Below the pieces are notes generated by a model. It ran no database searches. It was not told the DNA's origin and was given only the letters and a program-made list of their open reading frames with translations. This document shows, in pieces, positions 43,641 through 55,114 of a stretch of DNA of 64,000 nt. Each line of letters starts with the position of its first letter. Within the stretch, counting starts at the first letter, position 1. A program made the position numbers and the translations under genes. Source of the stretch: Basidiobolus meristosporus CBS 931.73 (Eukaryota > Basidiobolomycota > Basidiobolomycetes > Basidiobolales > Basidiobolaceae); the NCBI GenBank assembly GCA_002104905.1, contig MCFE01000350.1, forward strand, positions 24,883-88,882. The letters are read 5' to 3'.

Positions 43641-44055
43641 TGATGTAAGAGTCTTGGAGATATTGGAAGTGATTGGGAGAACAAGTAGAAAATGTGGTTT
43701 TCACTTAATGATTTATTGAATGTAAAAGTAGTATTTATACTTTTACCTGGTCTTGGCATTACAAACACGTAGAATAGGTTAAGGAAGGTCCCAAGAACAT
43801 GTGTGCAAAGTTTGGGGCTGTTTGAACAACTTTGAGAATTTTCATGTTCTGGGTACCTGGTTTTTTGGTGACAATATTCTAAGTAAATCCCAACAAGGAA
43901 TTTAGTCAGTATTCTCTAGGATTTGAGGGTAATGATCTAAGTGACTAAGTTAGGTGAATATTTAGGTGGAACTACAAATTCTTACTACACTCCCACTCAG
44001 CTAAATGTTCATACTGACTAGTCCTAATTTTGACCTAAGATATTCAAACTTGTCT

Positions 44056-44778
44056 CTAGCTAATGGTTGGAAATATGTCTGCAATCATTTCATCTGTAGG
44101 ACAGTAAACTAAGCTAACTAAGTTATTCTCTATAGCTTCACATATGAAATGATGTCTAATATATATGTGCTGGGTTCTAGCATGAAAAGTTGGATTTCTA
44201 CCAAATTGTATACATCCTTGATTATCTTGAAATATAGTATTAGGCGTTTTTTGACATAGGCTTAAATCTGTAAAAAGTCTTCTTAACCACATTGCTTCTT
44301 TTGTAGCTTCACATGCTGACATATACTCTGCCTCTGTGGTGGAAAGTGCTACGGTTTGTTGCTTTCTTGAATTCCATGAAATTGCTCCTTTACAGTAAAG
44401 AAAGGTGTATCCTGTGGTGGATCTTCTGTCTTCTAAATTTTGTCCCCAATCAGCATCAGAGTATCCCACAAGATCCTGTTCTGAATCCTTATAAGTGTAT
44501 CTTAAGCAGAAATCAGCAGTTCCTTTTAGGTATCTAAAAATCCACTTAACTGCTGCAATATGATTAGATCCACAGTTCTGATTATGTTGGCTGACAACTC
44601 CCACTGAATATGAGATATCTGGACATGTTCCAAGCATAATATACATCCAACTGCCAACCCTATGCTGATAAGGAAAGTCAGGGCTTTCAGATGGCACCAA
44701 GCTCTCTTGATTTGGTTGAGTTTTGACTAAGTTAAGGTTTGTCTCCATTGGGGTAGCTCCTGATTTACAGTCTTCCAT
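44056..44778 (-). pseudogene. copia-A RNase H region
   Basis: 240-codon frame with DWGQNLEDRRSTTGYTFLY, ISWNSRKQQTVALSTTEAEYMSACEATKEAMWLR, IFQDNQGCIQFGRNPTFHARTQHI and HHFICEAIENNLVSLVYCPTDEMIADIF, the full copia RNase H order. The frame ends early (DIFPTIS) where copies have DIFTKSLAR, through a small indel near 44,070. It is continuous with the RT to its right apart from a break near 44,790. Confidence 0.85.
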
Positions 44779-44799
44779 TTGGTTCTTCTATAGTATATC

Positions 44800-45509
44800 T
44801 TAAATATACTTGGATTGACTTAGGGTGATAGTCTGGGTACTTCTGTCTATGGAGAGCTTAATCCCTAAGTAGTAACTAAGTTCTCCTAGATAAGACATCC
44901 TGAACTCCTTAGATAGGCTGGATTTAGTCTCTTCCAATGTTTCTAGGTTATTGGCAGCTATAATAAGATCATCCACATATAGAGCTAATAGAACTGGATT
45001 TGCTCTATCTGGCTTATAGTATATACTATAGTCAGCATTACTTCTTTTGAAACTCAAAGATTCCAAATAAGAATCTATCTTGCAATTCCAGGCTCTTGGT
45101 AATTGTTTGAGACCATATAGTGACTTTTTAAGCTTGCAGACCAAATGGGGGTTATCTTGGTCAACATACCCATCAGGCTGGTCCATATACACGTCCTCAT
45201 CAAGTACTCCACTCAAAAATGCAGTTTTTACATCCATTTGGTGAATAAAAAACTTATATTTGGTTGCATTAGCCAACATAATCTGATGAAATTAAACTTG
45301 GCTACCAGTGCAAAGGTCTCAGTATAGTCAAGTCCTTTTGTTTGAGAGTATCCTGTGGCTACAAGTCTTGCTTTGTATCTTTCAATTGTACCATCAGCCT
45401 TGTATTCTGTCTTGAAGACCCATCTGCATCCAATTGATTTTTGGTTGATTGGTAATTTGACTAAGTCACAAGTTTGATTTTCCATCAGGGCCTGATATTT
45501 CTCAGTCAT
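44800..45509 (-). pseudogene. copia-A reverse transcriptase region
   Basis: Two overlapping frames (45228-45509, 44800-45279) give RVT_2 motifs: CRWVFKTEYKADGTIERYKARLVATGYSQT, KGLDYTETFA, HQMDVKTAFLSGVLDEDVYMDQP, KLKKSLYGLKQLPRAWN and LYVDDLIIAANN with the catalytic Asp pair. A one-base break near 45,280 separates them. Confidence 0.85.
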
Positions 45510-45674
45510 TGCAGATCTCCAAAACTTTGTCTGAGGGCTATTTAGGGCCTCTTTTACAGTCTGGGGTTCATCAACATGGACTGAATAGGCATAGGCTAAG
45601 TTTGTACCCTATTGATAAGTAATTTTGGCTATTTCTTGTCCAATTGGATCTCTGGGCATTTGATACTGGAATGA

Positions 45675-47106
45675 TCACTTCTGGGATATTCCTGGCACTG
45701 ATTCTGGCTGATCCACAGTTGTAGAGTCCTCTAGATTGAAAGAATTCTCATTGTTTTGCTTTGATTCAATCCTGACAATTGGTGGACTTGAGATCAAATT
45801 TTTGTCATTATCTGATGTCATTTTTTGTGAAAATTTTGAATTTTCATCAAACAACACATCCCTGGACTTGATAAGCTTCTTTGCTTTGGTATTGTAGAGT
45901 CTGTATGCCTTACTCTCATTGCAGTAGCCCAAAAATATGCATTTTACACATTTTGGCTCATATTTTGACTGATTTCCGGCCAGTTTTTGGCATATGCTGT
46001 ACACCCAAATATTCCTAGATGCTCTGCACTTGGTCTGAATCCATACCATGCTTCAAATGGAGTAAAATCACAAAGTATTCTGTTATAACTTCTATTTTTA
46101 AGATATACAGCAGTGGCAACTGATTCCACCCAAAATCATAGGATAATTTTTGACCATGGATCATAGATCTTGCCATATCAATTATTGATCTGTTGGCACA
46201 TTCAGCTACTCCATTTTGCTGTGGGGAGTATGGTACAGTAGTCTCTTGCTTTATCCCATGAATTTTGCAGAAGTGGATGAAGAGTCTTGAGGTATAATCT
46301 TCACCATTGTCAGAGTGTATTTTCCCTTTTTTTTCACCAGTTTCTCTCTCCGCCATGGCCTTAAGCTCCCTGAGCTTAGACAGAGCTTCTTCCTTTCTCT
46401 CCATGAAGTAGACCCATGTGTATCTTGAATAATCATCAATAAAAGTGATTAAACACTTCATCCCGCCTAAGGATAAATTTTGCATAGGTCCACACAGATT
46501 TGAGTAAATTAGATCTAGTTTTTTCTTAGCTTTGATATACCTGGAGCTCTTGAACAGTTGTCTGGCTTGTTTCCCATATATGCAGGCCTCACAGTGGTCC
46601 AAATTAGCTGGGGTATCAATTTTCACTCCAGAAATTAGCTGATCTTTGATGATTTTACACAAATAATCAGAATTGATGAGTCCAAATCTCCTGTGCCAAA
46701 GCATTGGTGTTTCTTCATTTAAGTTACCAATATTGGCTTCCAAATATGATGGAATATAAGTCAAATTGTATAGATTCTGATCTCTGATGCTCAAAGCAAT
46801 ATGGGCACCATTTTGATCAGTGATCCTGCATCCAGAATTGTTGAAACTGAAGCTGAGTCCTTCTGCTGCCGCCTTGCTTAAAGAGAGTAGGTTCTTGGCT
46901 ATTTCTGGTACATAGAGTACTTCTTTAAAGGTCAGTGTATGGCTTCCTTCACTACTTTTAAGATTTACTTGGATAGTTCCTTCTCCCACAGCAACAAGTG
47001 TTCTATTATCACCCATGAAAACCTTCTGAATTAGAATTTCTTGATATTGGGTAAAAAGTTCTTTTTGGTGTGTAAAGTGTTGAGAAGCTTCAGAGCAATA
47101 TACCAT
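45675..47106 (-). pseudogene. copia-A protease-integrase region
   Basis: The frame 46015-47106 carries KEVLYVPEIAKNLLSLSKA, MLWHRRFGLINSDYLCK, HCEACIYGKQARQLF (zinc region), DLIYSNLCGPMQ, CLITFIDDYSRYTWVYFMERKEEAL, HSDNGEDYTS and PYSPQQNGVAECANRSI, the integrase core. It shifts to frame 45675-46049 for CTAYAKNWPE- and FLGYCNESKAYRLYNTKAKKLIKSRDV, the integrase C-terminal part. The upstream DSG protease motif is altered (WYIALKLL). Confidence 0.83.
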
Positions 47107-47226
47107 ATCTGAGAATCCTCGTTTGTGGTCATATTTAATGCAGATACAAATAGTCTATCTTCAGTTGTTGTGGCATTTCCATATTCAAGCTTCTTTTGCT
47201 GATAATCTCTCCTTTTGAGACACCGG

Positions 47227-48748
47227 TGTGGTAGGGTAAACATACCTCCCACAGACAAGTTTATCCATATAGTCATTATGATATACTCATCCATATTTTA
47301 TCTTATCAGTGTTATCCCATTCTTCATTTGCCCATATTATCAGTATTATCCCCATATGATGTTTACCCTGATTAGTTATTAGCATTAGTTACCCCAGATG
47401 TTATTCAGCTTTGTGATCATTATACATATCTACATAAGGCAAGTACCCACATCAGTACCTGTGACACACAACATAGGTCTGTGTTACCATCCATACCATT
47501 TCAATACCATATATAGTATTTCTATGTTGCACAGGTTTCAGACTACTGATTCCTGATTGGTTGGATGTGCTGTGCCCTTTAGAACCTTCCAGGACATTCT
47601 TGGCATATTTTTACCTCATAGTGATGTCACCAAAAATTCCTCTGTTGCCTAGAATCTTCTAGAACCTTGTCATTAGTAATCACTTGGCAATCCGGAAAAG
47701 TATTTAAGGGAAAGCAATCCCCCATCAATAAATCATCCCTTCTGTCAGTAACACTTCTACCTTATTGATTAGCAGTTGATCACTTCACCTGCCTTCAACA
47801 GTACATCTAAGACCTGCTATCAAGGAGCTCTTCAGGGTAGTGCACAAGACACACAGAGGCCTTTGGAGACACTTGGAGCACCTAGGAAGCTAGAGAAGCA
47901 GGAGCTTTTACCATAGTGACATATTGACAAAGACACCAGCAGTTTAGACACAGAGGTTATTGCACCCATTAGACACCTCACATACCTTGAGTTGTGTAGC
48001 TTCTCTGAGGAGTACCTCTACACCACCACACTGGCACCTACTTAGAACATTCATAGGTCATTCTGATGTCATTAAGATTCCTATTGATATGTGTAACCTT
48101 CTGGAACACTATGATTTGTAATCACTTAGCCAGTGAGAAAAGCACATAATGGATGCTATCCCTCAATAATAAATCATAATCCCTGTTATCAATATACCAA
48201 CTTGTTGATTAGTGTGATCACTGCTACCTGCTGCTACCTGAACTTCCAATCCTAGACCACAGGACACTCCCAGGAAACCACACTAATAGCCAACTGACCT
48301 TGGAGGCACTACTTGTGAGGAATACTCAGAGTAGGTATCTTTTGTTATACTTGATTCTTTCCCAAGTTTGTTCTTGTATAGGCAAAGATACTTTTCTGTC
48401 ATTGTAACTATTGATCACAGCTGAATTCTTATCAAGTCCCTGCTGGTGGAGTTTACAGTTGTTTACACTTTGGAAGCTTTAGTACATTGTCATCTCAAAG
48501 GATGCTGAACCCAGCACATACTTTTGTTAAGATGCCAACTAAGTTGGGGATTGTAGCTCAATAGTTATCCCTTGATAAGCTTGTGGCTTTATTCTCCATC
48601 ACATTAGATTAGAGACAGAACTCAAGTATTCCTAGCAAGCTTTTGCTAGAAATTATTGCACCCAGTGATCACCCCACACACAAAACACTTGGAAAGTGTT
48701 GGATGTATCTCTCCCTTGGACTTATACACCACCACAGTGTAGGAGGGA
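47227..48748 (+). mobile_element. Two partial gypsy-D LTR-leader fragments, plus
   Basis: 47227-48030 starts like a gypsy-D LTR (TGTGGTAGGGTAAACATACC), includes TTCCTGATTGGTTGGATGTGCTGTGCC and an AATAAATCATCCC end near 47,748, then a shortened leader. 48031-48748 restarts in mid-LTR (GGCACCTACTTAGAAC), again passes AATAAATCAT, then runs through the leader (CTGCTGGTGGAGTTTACAGT, AAGTTGGGGATTGTAGCTCAATAG, TTATACACCACCACAGTG) seen in complement at 57,560-58,000. No coding part of gypsy-D follows; instead the repeated frame of unknown function begins. Confidence 0.65.
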
Positions 48749-49775
48749 GACAATGTGGTGTTTATACCAAAGCCTAAATATCCAAAGACATTGAAGATCT
48801 ATGAAGCCATTGAGTGCAATAATGAAGAGTGGGCTAATATACAAGAGACAGTCAGAAGTCTAGCATGCCATCACCTTAAGGTTGGCATACCATAGGACCA
48901 TCAGGAATTCAAGGCCAAGCCAAATGCACTTGATCTGTTCCATGAGCATCATCCTGAATTTAAACAGGCAAACAGATTTTGGGCCAGCATTGGTATGCTA
49001 AGAATGTGTCTTAAGATTCACAGAAACTATCAAAAGCAGAAGAACAAGGGTGCCATGGTTAAAGACCAGCAGCTTCCTAAAAAGTCTGTTACAAGCAGGA
49101 CCCAAAGCTCCAGACAAGCATCAAAAAGACATCAGGTAGCTGGAAGAGTGCCAATTAGCACCAAGTAGGCAGACATGGATACACCAGCACAACATTTATT
49201 AAGGCAAAAGTGTGGTGCCACTCAAGAAGCACCCAGTCAAAGTTGTAGTGAAAGACCTGGCAGTGATAAAGGAAAAGGTAAAGGGAAAATGTCTGCCCAA
49301 GCATGAGACAAGCAGGCATGCATAAAAACTGCAGTCCTTGCCAATTAACGCCACAAGCCAGGAACAGACTGAATCCCATCATAGCCAAGAAGAATTACCA
49401 ATAAGAAAATAGCTGTTTTCACAAGAGTTGGAAGCTTGGCCAGTTGAGCTACACTCCAGCAAGGTAGATGAGTTTGCAGAAAAAGGCTATTTGTCTACCA
49501 CAGCCTCCACATCCTCCATTGTTGACAGTGTAGAGATTTCACTGACAGACAAGACTACAATGTCAAGAGCTCAAAAGACTACCACAATGCCTTCAGTAGA
49601 ATCTTGGAGCAGCAATAGGCACACCAAGAGGTTGCAGCACTTCTGCAAGTGCAGTGCTCAAGAAAATGCACTGGAATATTGCAAGGATTTATTGCAAAGA
49701 CTGGCAGATGAGATGCTAGACCTTGCAGTGCTAGCTGAAGACCAGGATGTGTGGGAACCAGTGAATGAACAGTAG
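48749..49775 (+). pseudogene. Repeated coding module of unknown function, copy 1
   Basis: The frame at 48749 reads DNVVFIPKPKYPKTLKIYEAI, ECNNEEWANIQETVRSLACHHLK, then after a stop continues as LFHEHHPEFKQANRFWASIGMLR and QKQKNKGAMVKDQQLPKKS. Later a Ser/Gln/Gly/Lys-rich stretch follows, and the frame at 49428-49775 gives KVDEFAEKGYLSTT, LQHFCKCSAQENALEYCKDLLQRLADEMLDLAVLAEDQD. The same order recurs at 61,791-62,682 with protein-level similarity kept while bases differ, so it once coded for a protein. I do not recognise the family. Stops and shifts make this copy defective. Confidence 0.5.
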
Positions 49776-51212
49776 CATAAAGCCATTGGGCTCCTGCCAA
49801 AGTTGTGAAACCAGAGCGTCACAGCAGAAATACTTATTGAGTGGTGGATTTTAATGGAGTTACTTGTTGAGTGTGGGGCTGAGCTTAATGTTAGTGTAGG
49901 GTACAGGGACTTGTTTAGGTCAATAAAATTGGCAATTGAGACACAACTGAAGTTTCAATGGCAATAAATCAATTTGTACACATGAAAAGCAAGAGAAATG
50001 GTTGAGTCAGGAAGTAAGGAGTGTGAAAAAGAGGCAATAGCCAATCAATGCACACAAACATAGGAGGCAATAGAGTGTCTGGGATTAGAAAGTGAGTAAA
50101 TTGGCAAGGATCCAATCAAAAGCTACTTATAAATTGTGGTGATGAAAAATTTTGCCAAGTTTTTTGTGAAATCTGGGGTGCAATTATTTCTCAACAGTCT
50201 CTGGATGGTGTCTGTATGGGATCAGTACCTCTTAGTCACAAGACTTTAACTTTGTGATGGCCTTCTGATGGGATCATCTCAATAACTTTTCATAGGGTAA
50301 GCCATTGGCCAGAATATCAAATTAATTGAAAACCAGAGATAATTAGGATAGAGGGTATCTGTGGCAGCAAAAGCTTTCCACTGTGAGTGATGCATTTGCT
50401 TTTCAACAATATCCATATACTGATGACCAAGTTGTTAATGGTGCATCTCAAGCTAAATGTGCCCTTTGAGATACCAGAGAAATTTGGAATAATTGGCAAG
50501 GTATTATAAAGTATCCACTACCCTAAGTACTTCTCACAGGTTCCAATCAACACTCACATGCATATGCAACAATACAAGTGCAAGGACTGGATGAACTGGA
50601 TATGTATTTAATCAAGTGTCCTTCTGAGGCCATTTCTACCAGGAGTGCATTGAAAGCATTGGGAGTCATATGAGGACACTATAGGAACATTTATACAGTA
50701 GTGGATCACTAATGCCAACATGATGCATCTATAGCTTTTGTGCAAAGAGCTTGTAACCAGATTTGAGTGGCTATACTACATACATAAAGTTGAATGTGTA
50801 GATCTCTGCCACTACAGTATCCATTTGCTACTCCTTCTTGCTTGGTGTGTTGAGAATATTGGACCTTGCTTCACCTTTTGGGAGTTTCCTATGAAGTGGA
50901 TGTGTGGGGAGATAGGAAGATGAGTCAAGTTGCAGGTGCTACCATATCCCAGTCTCATAAAGAATATTACCTTTAATTCTGTCATGGATATGATGAGTTG
51001 ACATGTGGCAGACAGCCAGGAAGAGTTGGATAATACTGAGGACAGATGTACACATGGAGACACCTATGGCTATGACATTAAGAAGCCAAGCAGCCCCAAT
51101 GCATGGGTACTCAGTTAAGTAATGCAAAGTTGGGTTGGGTGCAACAAGCAGCTAATTTTAATTAGGAAAGCTCTAACAAGGTATGCAGGATTTCTCTTGG
51201 TCACAAGCTAAC
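49776..51212. other. Unassigned AT-rich repeat-like sequence
   Basis: About 1.4 kb with no LTR ends and no recognised protein. Short plus-strand pieces look like decayed coding sequence (for example CPSEAISTRSALKALG near 50,620), perhaps of a transposase, but too broken to name. Confidence 0.35.
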
Positions 51213-51955
51213 TGTTATGAATAGACACAAGGCAGGAGGAAAAGCTAGGCACAGCAGGGGAAGGACTTAGGTGTGGACCATCAAGGTAAGACAGAATTCA
51301 AGGCAAGGCTGTTTATTCAAGACCTGTGTTTATTAGACTGAGAAATACTTAAGGGGGGATAGGACTATATATACTTTTTGGCTATACTGATGCCAAGAGA
51401 TATTGGCTAATACTAATGGGGTTGTGGGGTGAGGCACAGCAATGTGCTGGGGATAATAATATCAAAGGCAAGGCACTGAGACAGGATGGGGAAATGGATT
51501 GGGTTGCCTGATCATGTGACTATGTCATTTGACCTGGTATTTCCATATATGGTACTGGACTATGAAAAGTACAATGGGAAGCTTCCATGGAATGTTCAAT
51601 TGTGTAACAAGCATTTGGAATGGTCAGGAACTTTCTGGAAGGTGGTAGAAGGTTCCAGAAGGAATCTGTTAGAAATTGAGCTAGGAAGCTGAAACTTGTC
51701 ATGGGTGTTCATGGTTGTCATGTGATCATGACACTATTCTCCTCTCCAGGCAAAGCTCTGTTTCCCTTTGGGGCAGGTTTTGCAGGATATTGCTGGTGGA
51801 ACTGGGTAACTAGTTCTTGACAATTAGTGAGATGGGTAGCTGGATCCCATGTTTGGTCACTTGGACCATAACCAATCCAGTCTACTAAGTAGTACAGCAT
51901 TGACCAGATATACTTAGAATCTAGAATCTGTTTAACTTCAAATTCTTGATGTTGG
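51213..51955 (-). mobile_element. Truncated chromovirus (family C), minus
   Basis: A complete 521-bp LTR at 51213..51733 (complement of TGTCATGATCACATGACAAC...TAACA) with scattered differences from the intact copy, followed by the last ~70 codons of pol including the chromodomain ([36 protein letters not shown]). The pol similarity stops at about 51,955, next to a short run of AATACCA units and then a gypsy-D LTR. Confidence 0.88.
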
Positions 51956-52053
51956 AACCCAAAACACCAGCTGAATACTGGCAAAATACCATCAGAATAC
52001 CAACAGAATACCAGCTAAAAATCAGATGAATTCCAAGTTTGGAATTTTTCATA

Positions 52054-52579
52054 GGGAAAAGGGATGATGATTTATTGTTGAGGGATAGCCTCCCTGACAT
52101 ATGTTTCTCACTGGCTAAGTGATTACTAATCATGGTGTTCCAGAAGGTTCCAGAGATCAATAGAAGTCTTAATGACATCAGAATGAGCTATGAGTAATAT
52201 AAGTAGGTGCCGGAAGGTTCTAAGAGGCACAGCACATCCAACCAATCAGGAATCAGTATTATGAAACCTGTGTAACATAGGGACACCATATATGGTATGA
52301 AAATGGTAGGGATGGTGACACAGGTTGATCATGTGTCACAGATAATTGTGCAGGAGCTTGCCTAATACAGAGGCACTTACAGCAAGTAATCTCACATAAA
52401 GTGAGGGATAACTGATGCAATAAGGTAAGCAGGTGCTATAGTCAACTGGCTTATGGGATAGTACTGATCAGGTTAGACAAATGGGATAAAACTAAAGTAA
52501 GTGTAGTAGATATATAGGGAAGTAGAAAATATGGGAATGAGCGCATCTGTCAGTGGGTGTCACTATGACCCCCACTACA
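52054..52579 (-). repeat. 3' LTR of gypsy-D
   Basis: Collinear with 58109-58634 from AAAAGGGATGATG to the end CCCCACTACA; the first few bases (CATAGGG) differ from TGATAAAAGGG in the other LTR. Confidence 0.75.
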
Positions 52580-52795
52580 TCCACCCCCCTCTCAGCTTTG
52601 TGCTTGGGTCAAATCAAACTAATCTTGATGTGCAAAATTCCTATGCTTGAATAACTTCAGTTGGTTTCCTGCAACTGGTGCTCTCAACTGGGTGTTATCA
52701 AGCTCAGATATGTAGTAGCTTCCATTTTCAATCACCTTGGAAATGAGGTAGGGGCCTGTCCATTTGTTGTCAGACTCCCAACTCCATTGTTTGTC

Positions 52796-54149
52796 TCAGG
52801 TGGAGTCATAGAGTAGTATTGGGTCTTCTAGTGATAGTGGTTTTGGTCTTGTTGAGTGTGACTTGTCAAAGGGCACTTTGTTCTTTAGTTGCCTATCCTT
52901 AAGTTGTTCAGCAGCTCTGTTGATATTCAAGTCATGGTGATCAAGTTGCTGTATGCAAGTTGCAAGGAGGTCTTCAGTCTGCATATTTGATCTCCAATTC
53001 AATGAGTTCCAAGTGACTGTGTTTAACTCAACTGGTAGTATGCAGTCATGTCCATAGAGTAGCTTGAATGGCAATAATCCAGTTGTTCTCTTTCTAGCAA
53101 TTCTTTCTGCCCAGAGTGCAAGATGTAGTTGCTGTGGCCGCAGGGTTGCATTATTCTCACAAGTCTTGACAAGAAGTTTACCAGTGGTCCATGTCCTCTC
53201 TCTACCATTCCACTGGCTTGAGGATGGTGAGCTGTAGTAACAGCAATGCATATCTTGTACTTTGAGCCCAACTCCTGGATCATTTGGGATGTCATTTCTC
53301 CTTTGTCAGCAACAAACTGTTGGATGCAGCCAAATCTGCAGATAATGTCTTCAAGTAAAAATCTCCATATGGTATGGCTCTTGTTGTTGGGCAAGGCTCA
53401 AGCCTCTGCCCATCCACTATGGTCATCTCTAGCAACAATCAGGTACTTATTTGATCTAGCTGTTGGCATGTGGACAAGGTCAATACCAACATTTTGCCAT
53501 AGATAGATTGTGTAAGTAGGATGCAGTGGTTCTTCATAGTGCTTGCAGGATCTGCTCTGGCAGGCTACATATGACTCAGCAAAGTGTTGGATATCATAGT
53601 ACATGTTTTCCCAGTAGTACCTATGAGCTGTGGTAATGTAGGTGGCTTCTTGACCTCTATGTCCTCCTGGTTCTCCTTGGTGGATACTTGTCATGATGTT
53701 CAGTTGTTCTTATGGGGTAGTGACTACTCTTCTTGGCATAGGTCCAGGCTTCACTCATTTAAAGAGAAGATGATACTTGAGATAGTAGTGGTTTGCCTTC
53801 TTCCTGATTTCCTAAACTCCTGAATTTCCATCCAACTAGGTTTCTTGAGTGTCCTTAGATATTTGTTGATCAGGCTGCAGGTAGTTCTCTCTTGATCTTT
53901 GATGGCAATATGTTGGATCTCTACATCAATCATATCATCAAAGTCAGGGTCCAAGTCTTCAAATTATTGTGGTCCCTTCCTGGAGAGTGCATCAGCTGCA
54001 GCATTTGTTTTGCCAGGGATATGTCTGACCTCAAAGTCAAACATTTTTAGCCATGCCATCCATTGGTTTGTGGCATTGTCAGGTAGGTCAGGCTTGTTGA
54101 TCATTCCTATAAGTGGCTTGGCATCTGCCTCCAGGATGAAATGTGTCAT
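52796..54149 (-). pseudogene. gypsy-D RNase H end and integrase
   Basis: Minus-strand frames: 53964-54149 FEVRHIPGKTNAAADALSRKG (end of RNase H/tether, the classic DALSR motif); 53398-53694 with TAHRYYWENMYYDIQHFAESYVACQ (integrase zinc region, Cys pair reduced) and NVGIDLVHMPTARSNKYLIVARDDHSGWAEA (first catalytic Asp); 53023-53394 with VADKGEMTSQMIQELGSKYKI and HHPQASGMVERGHG (second Asp and Glu region); 52796-53251 for the integrase tail KRTTGLLPFKLLYGHDCILPVEL. At least three frameshifts separate them. This integrase type differs from the chromovirus and has no chromodomain. Confidence 0.8.
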
Positions 54150-54158
54150 GTAGAGCTG

Positions 54159-54760
54159 TTACTTCAGCTTCCTCAGCATCTTCACAACTCCTAGCAGCTC
54201 TCTCTTAATCTGTGAGTATCTTTGTTCTCTAGGAGAGAATAGGCAGCTCTCATATCTGCAGGCATAGTGGTTGCCATCTTCATCATTTTGGCCAAGTAGT
54301 GCTCCAGCCCCTATAGGGCTTGCATCCACTGTCAAAATAGGTGGGTATTCAGTGTTCTGAGAGTTAGGAGGTCTTAGAGCTGGTGGAGATACTAAGGCCT
54401 CTTTTAGTAATTGCAAGGCTTCTTCTTGCTCTTCTCCCCAGATAAATGGGGTATTCCTTCTCTGTAGTTGGTAGATTGGTTTTGCAATCTCAGAAAATCT
54501 TGGGATCCAGATCCTAAAGAACCCACAAGCTGCCGCAAAGCCACAAGCTTGTGTTAGATTTGTGGGGGTAGGCCAGTTGCAATATCTTTTGTGTTTTGGA
54601 GTCTCCAGGTGAACAACCAAAGATGTTGCATTTTTGTCCAACAATAGATATCCCTAATTCATCAAAGCTGCTTTTCTCACCACTGATGGTGAGTCCGGCT
54701 CCTTCAATGCCTCCTAATATGGCATCATCTTCTTCTTAAGTTAGGTCATGCACATCAGCT
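54159..54760 (-). pseudogene. gypsy-D RT thumb and RNase H start
   Basis: From 54760 leftward the complement reads ILGGIEGAGLTISGEKSS (RT thumb), then after a shift VHLETPKHKRYCNWPTPTNLTQ, GFFRIWIPRFSEIAKPIYQLQRRNTPFIW and the RNase H start ILTVDASPIGAGALLGQND, SCLFSPREQRYSQIKRELLGVV. The fingers and palm of RT, including the YxDD box, are not present between this and the linker sequence at 54,780-54,970. Confidence 0.72.
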
Positions 54761-54809
54761 TGGAGCCCTCTGGGCAGTGGGTAAGGCTTAAATGACCAGG
54801 GTGTGTGGG

Positions 54810-54828
54810 GTACTGTATGAATCTTGAT

Positions 54829-54876
<48 letters not shown>

Positions 54877-54899
54877 TGTACTGTATGAATCTTGATAGG
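54810..54899. repeat. Poly(T) tract of 44 between two identical 22-bp units
   Basis: GTACTGTATGAATCTTGATAGG occurs at 54810-54831 and again at 54878-54899, separated by 44 T and a GT. This is a 68-bp duplication whose T run has expanded, within the gypsy-D RT remnant. Confidence 0.85.
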
Positions 54900-55114
54900 T
54901 TTTACAACCAATGTCTTTAAGAGTCCCATCTCCTTATCATTATATGAGAAGATCTTATCATGCCTTGTCAAGGTTTCTTCAAATAATAGTATCTCCTCTG
55001 GTGTTAGGTTTCCATTTCCAATGATAAGTTGCTTAAGTCTCTCAGGTGTAAGTCACATATCTTCTGGTGCTTCTTCTAGTAGTCTACTGTAATCAGCAGG
55101 TTGAGATCCATCAG

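Larger units (their letters stand above)
43641..47226 (-). mobile_element. copia-A element, minus, 5'-truncated
   Basis: The 3' LTR is 43641..43989 (TGATGTAAGAG to CTTACTACA). Pol follows on the minus strand with far fewer defects than the plus copy: RNase H, RT and integrase are each largely open. Gag survives only as its C-terminal part (to about 47,220), where the sequence joins a gypsy-D LTR at 47,227; the 5' LTR and primer site are missing. It is the best copy for comparing mutations in this family. Confidence 0.82.
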
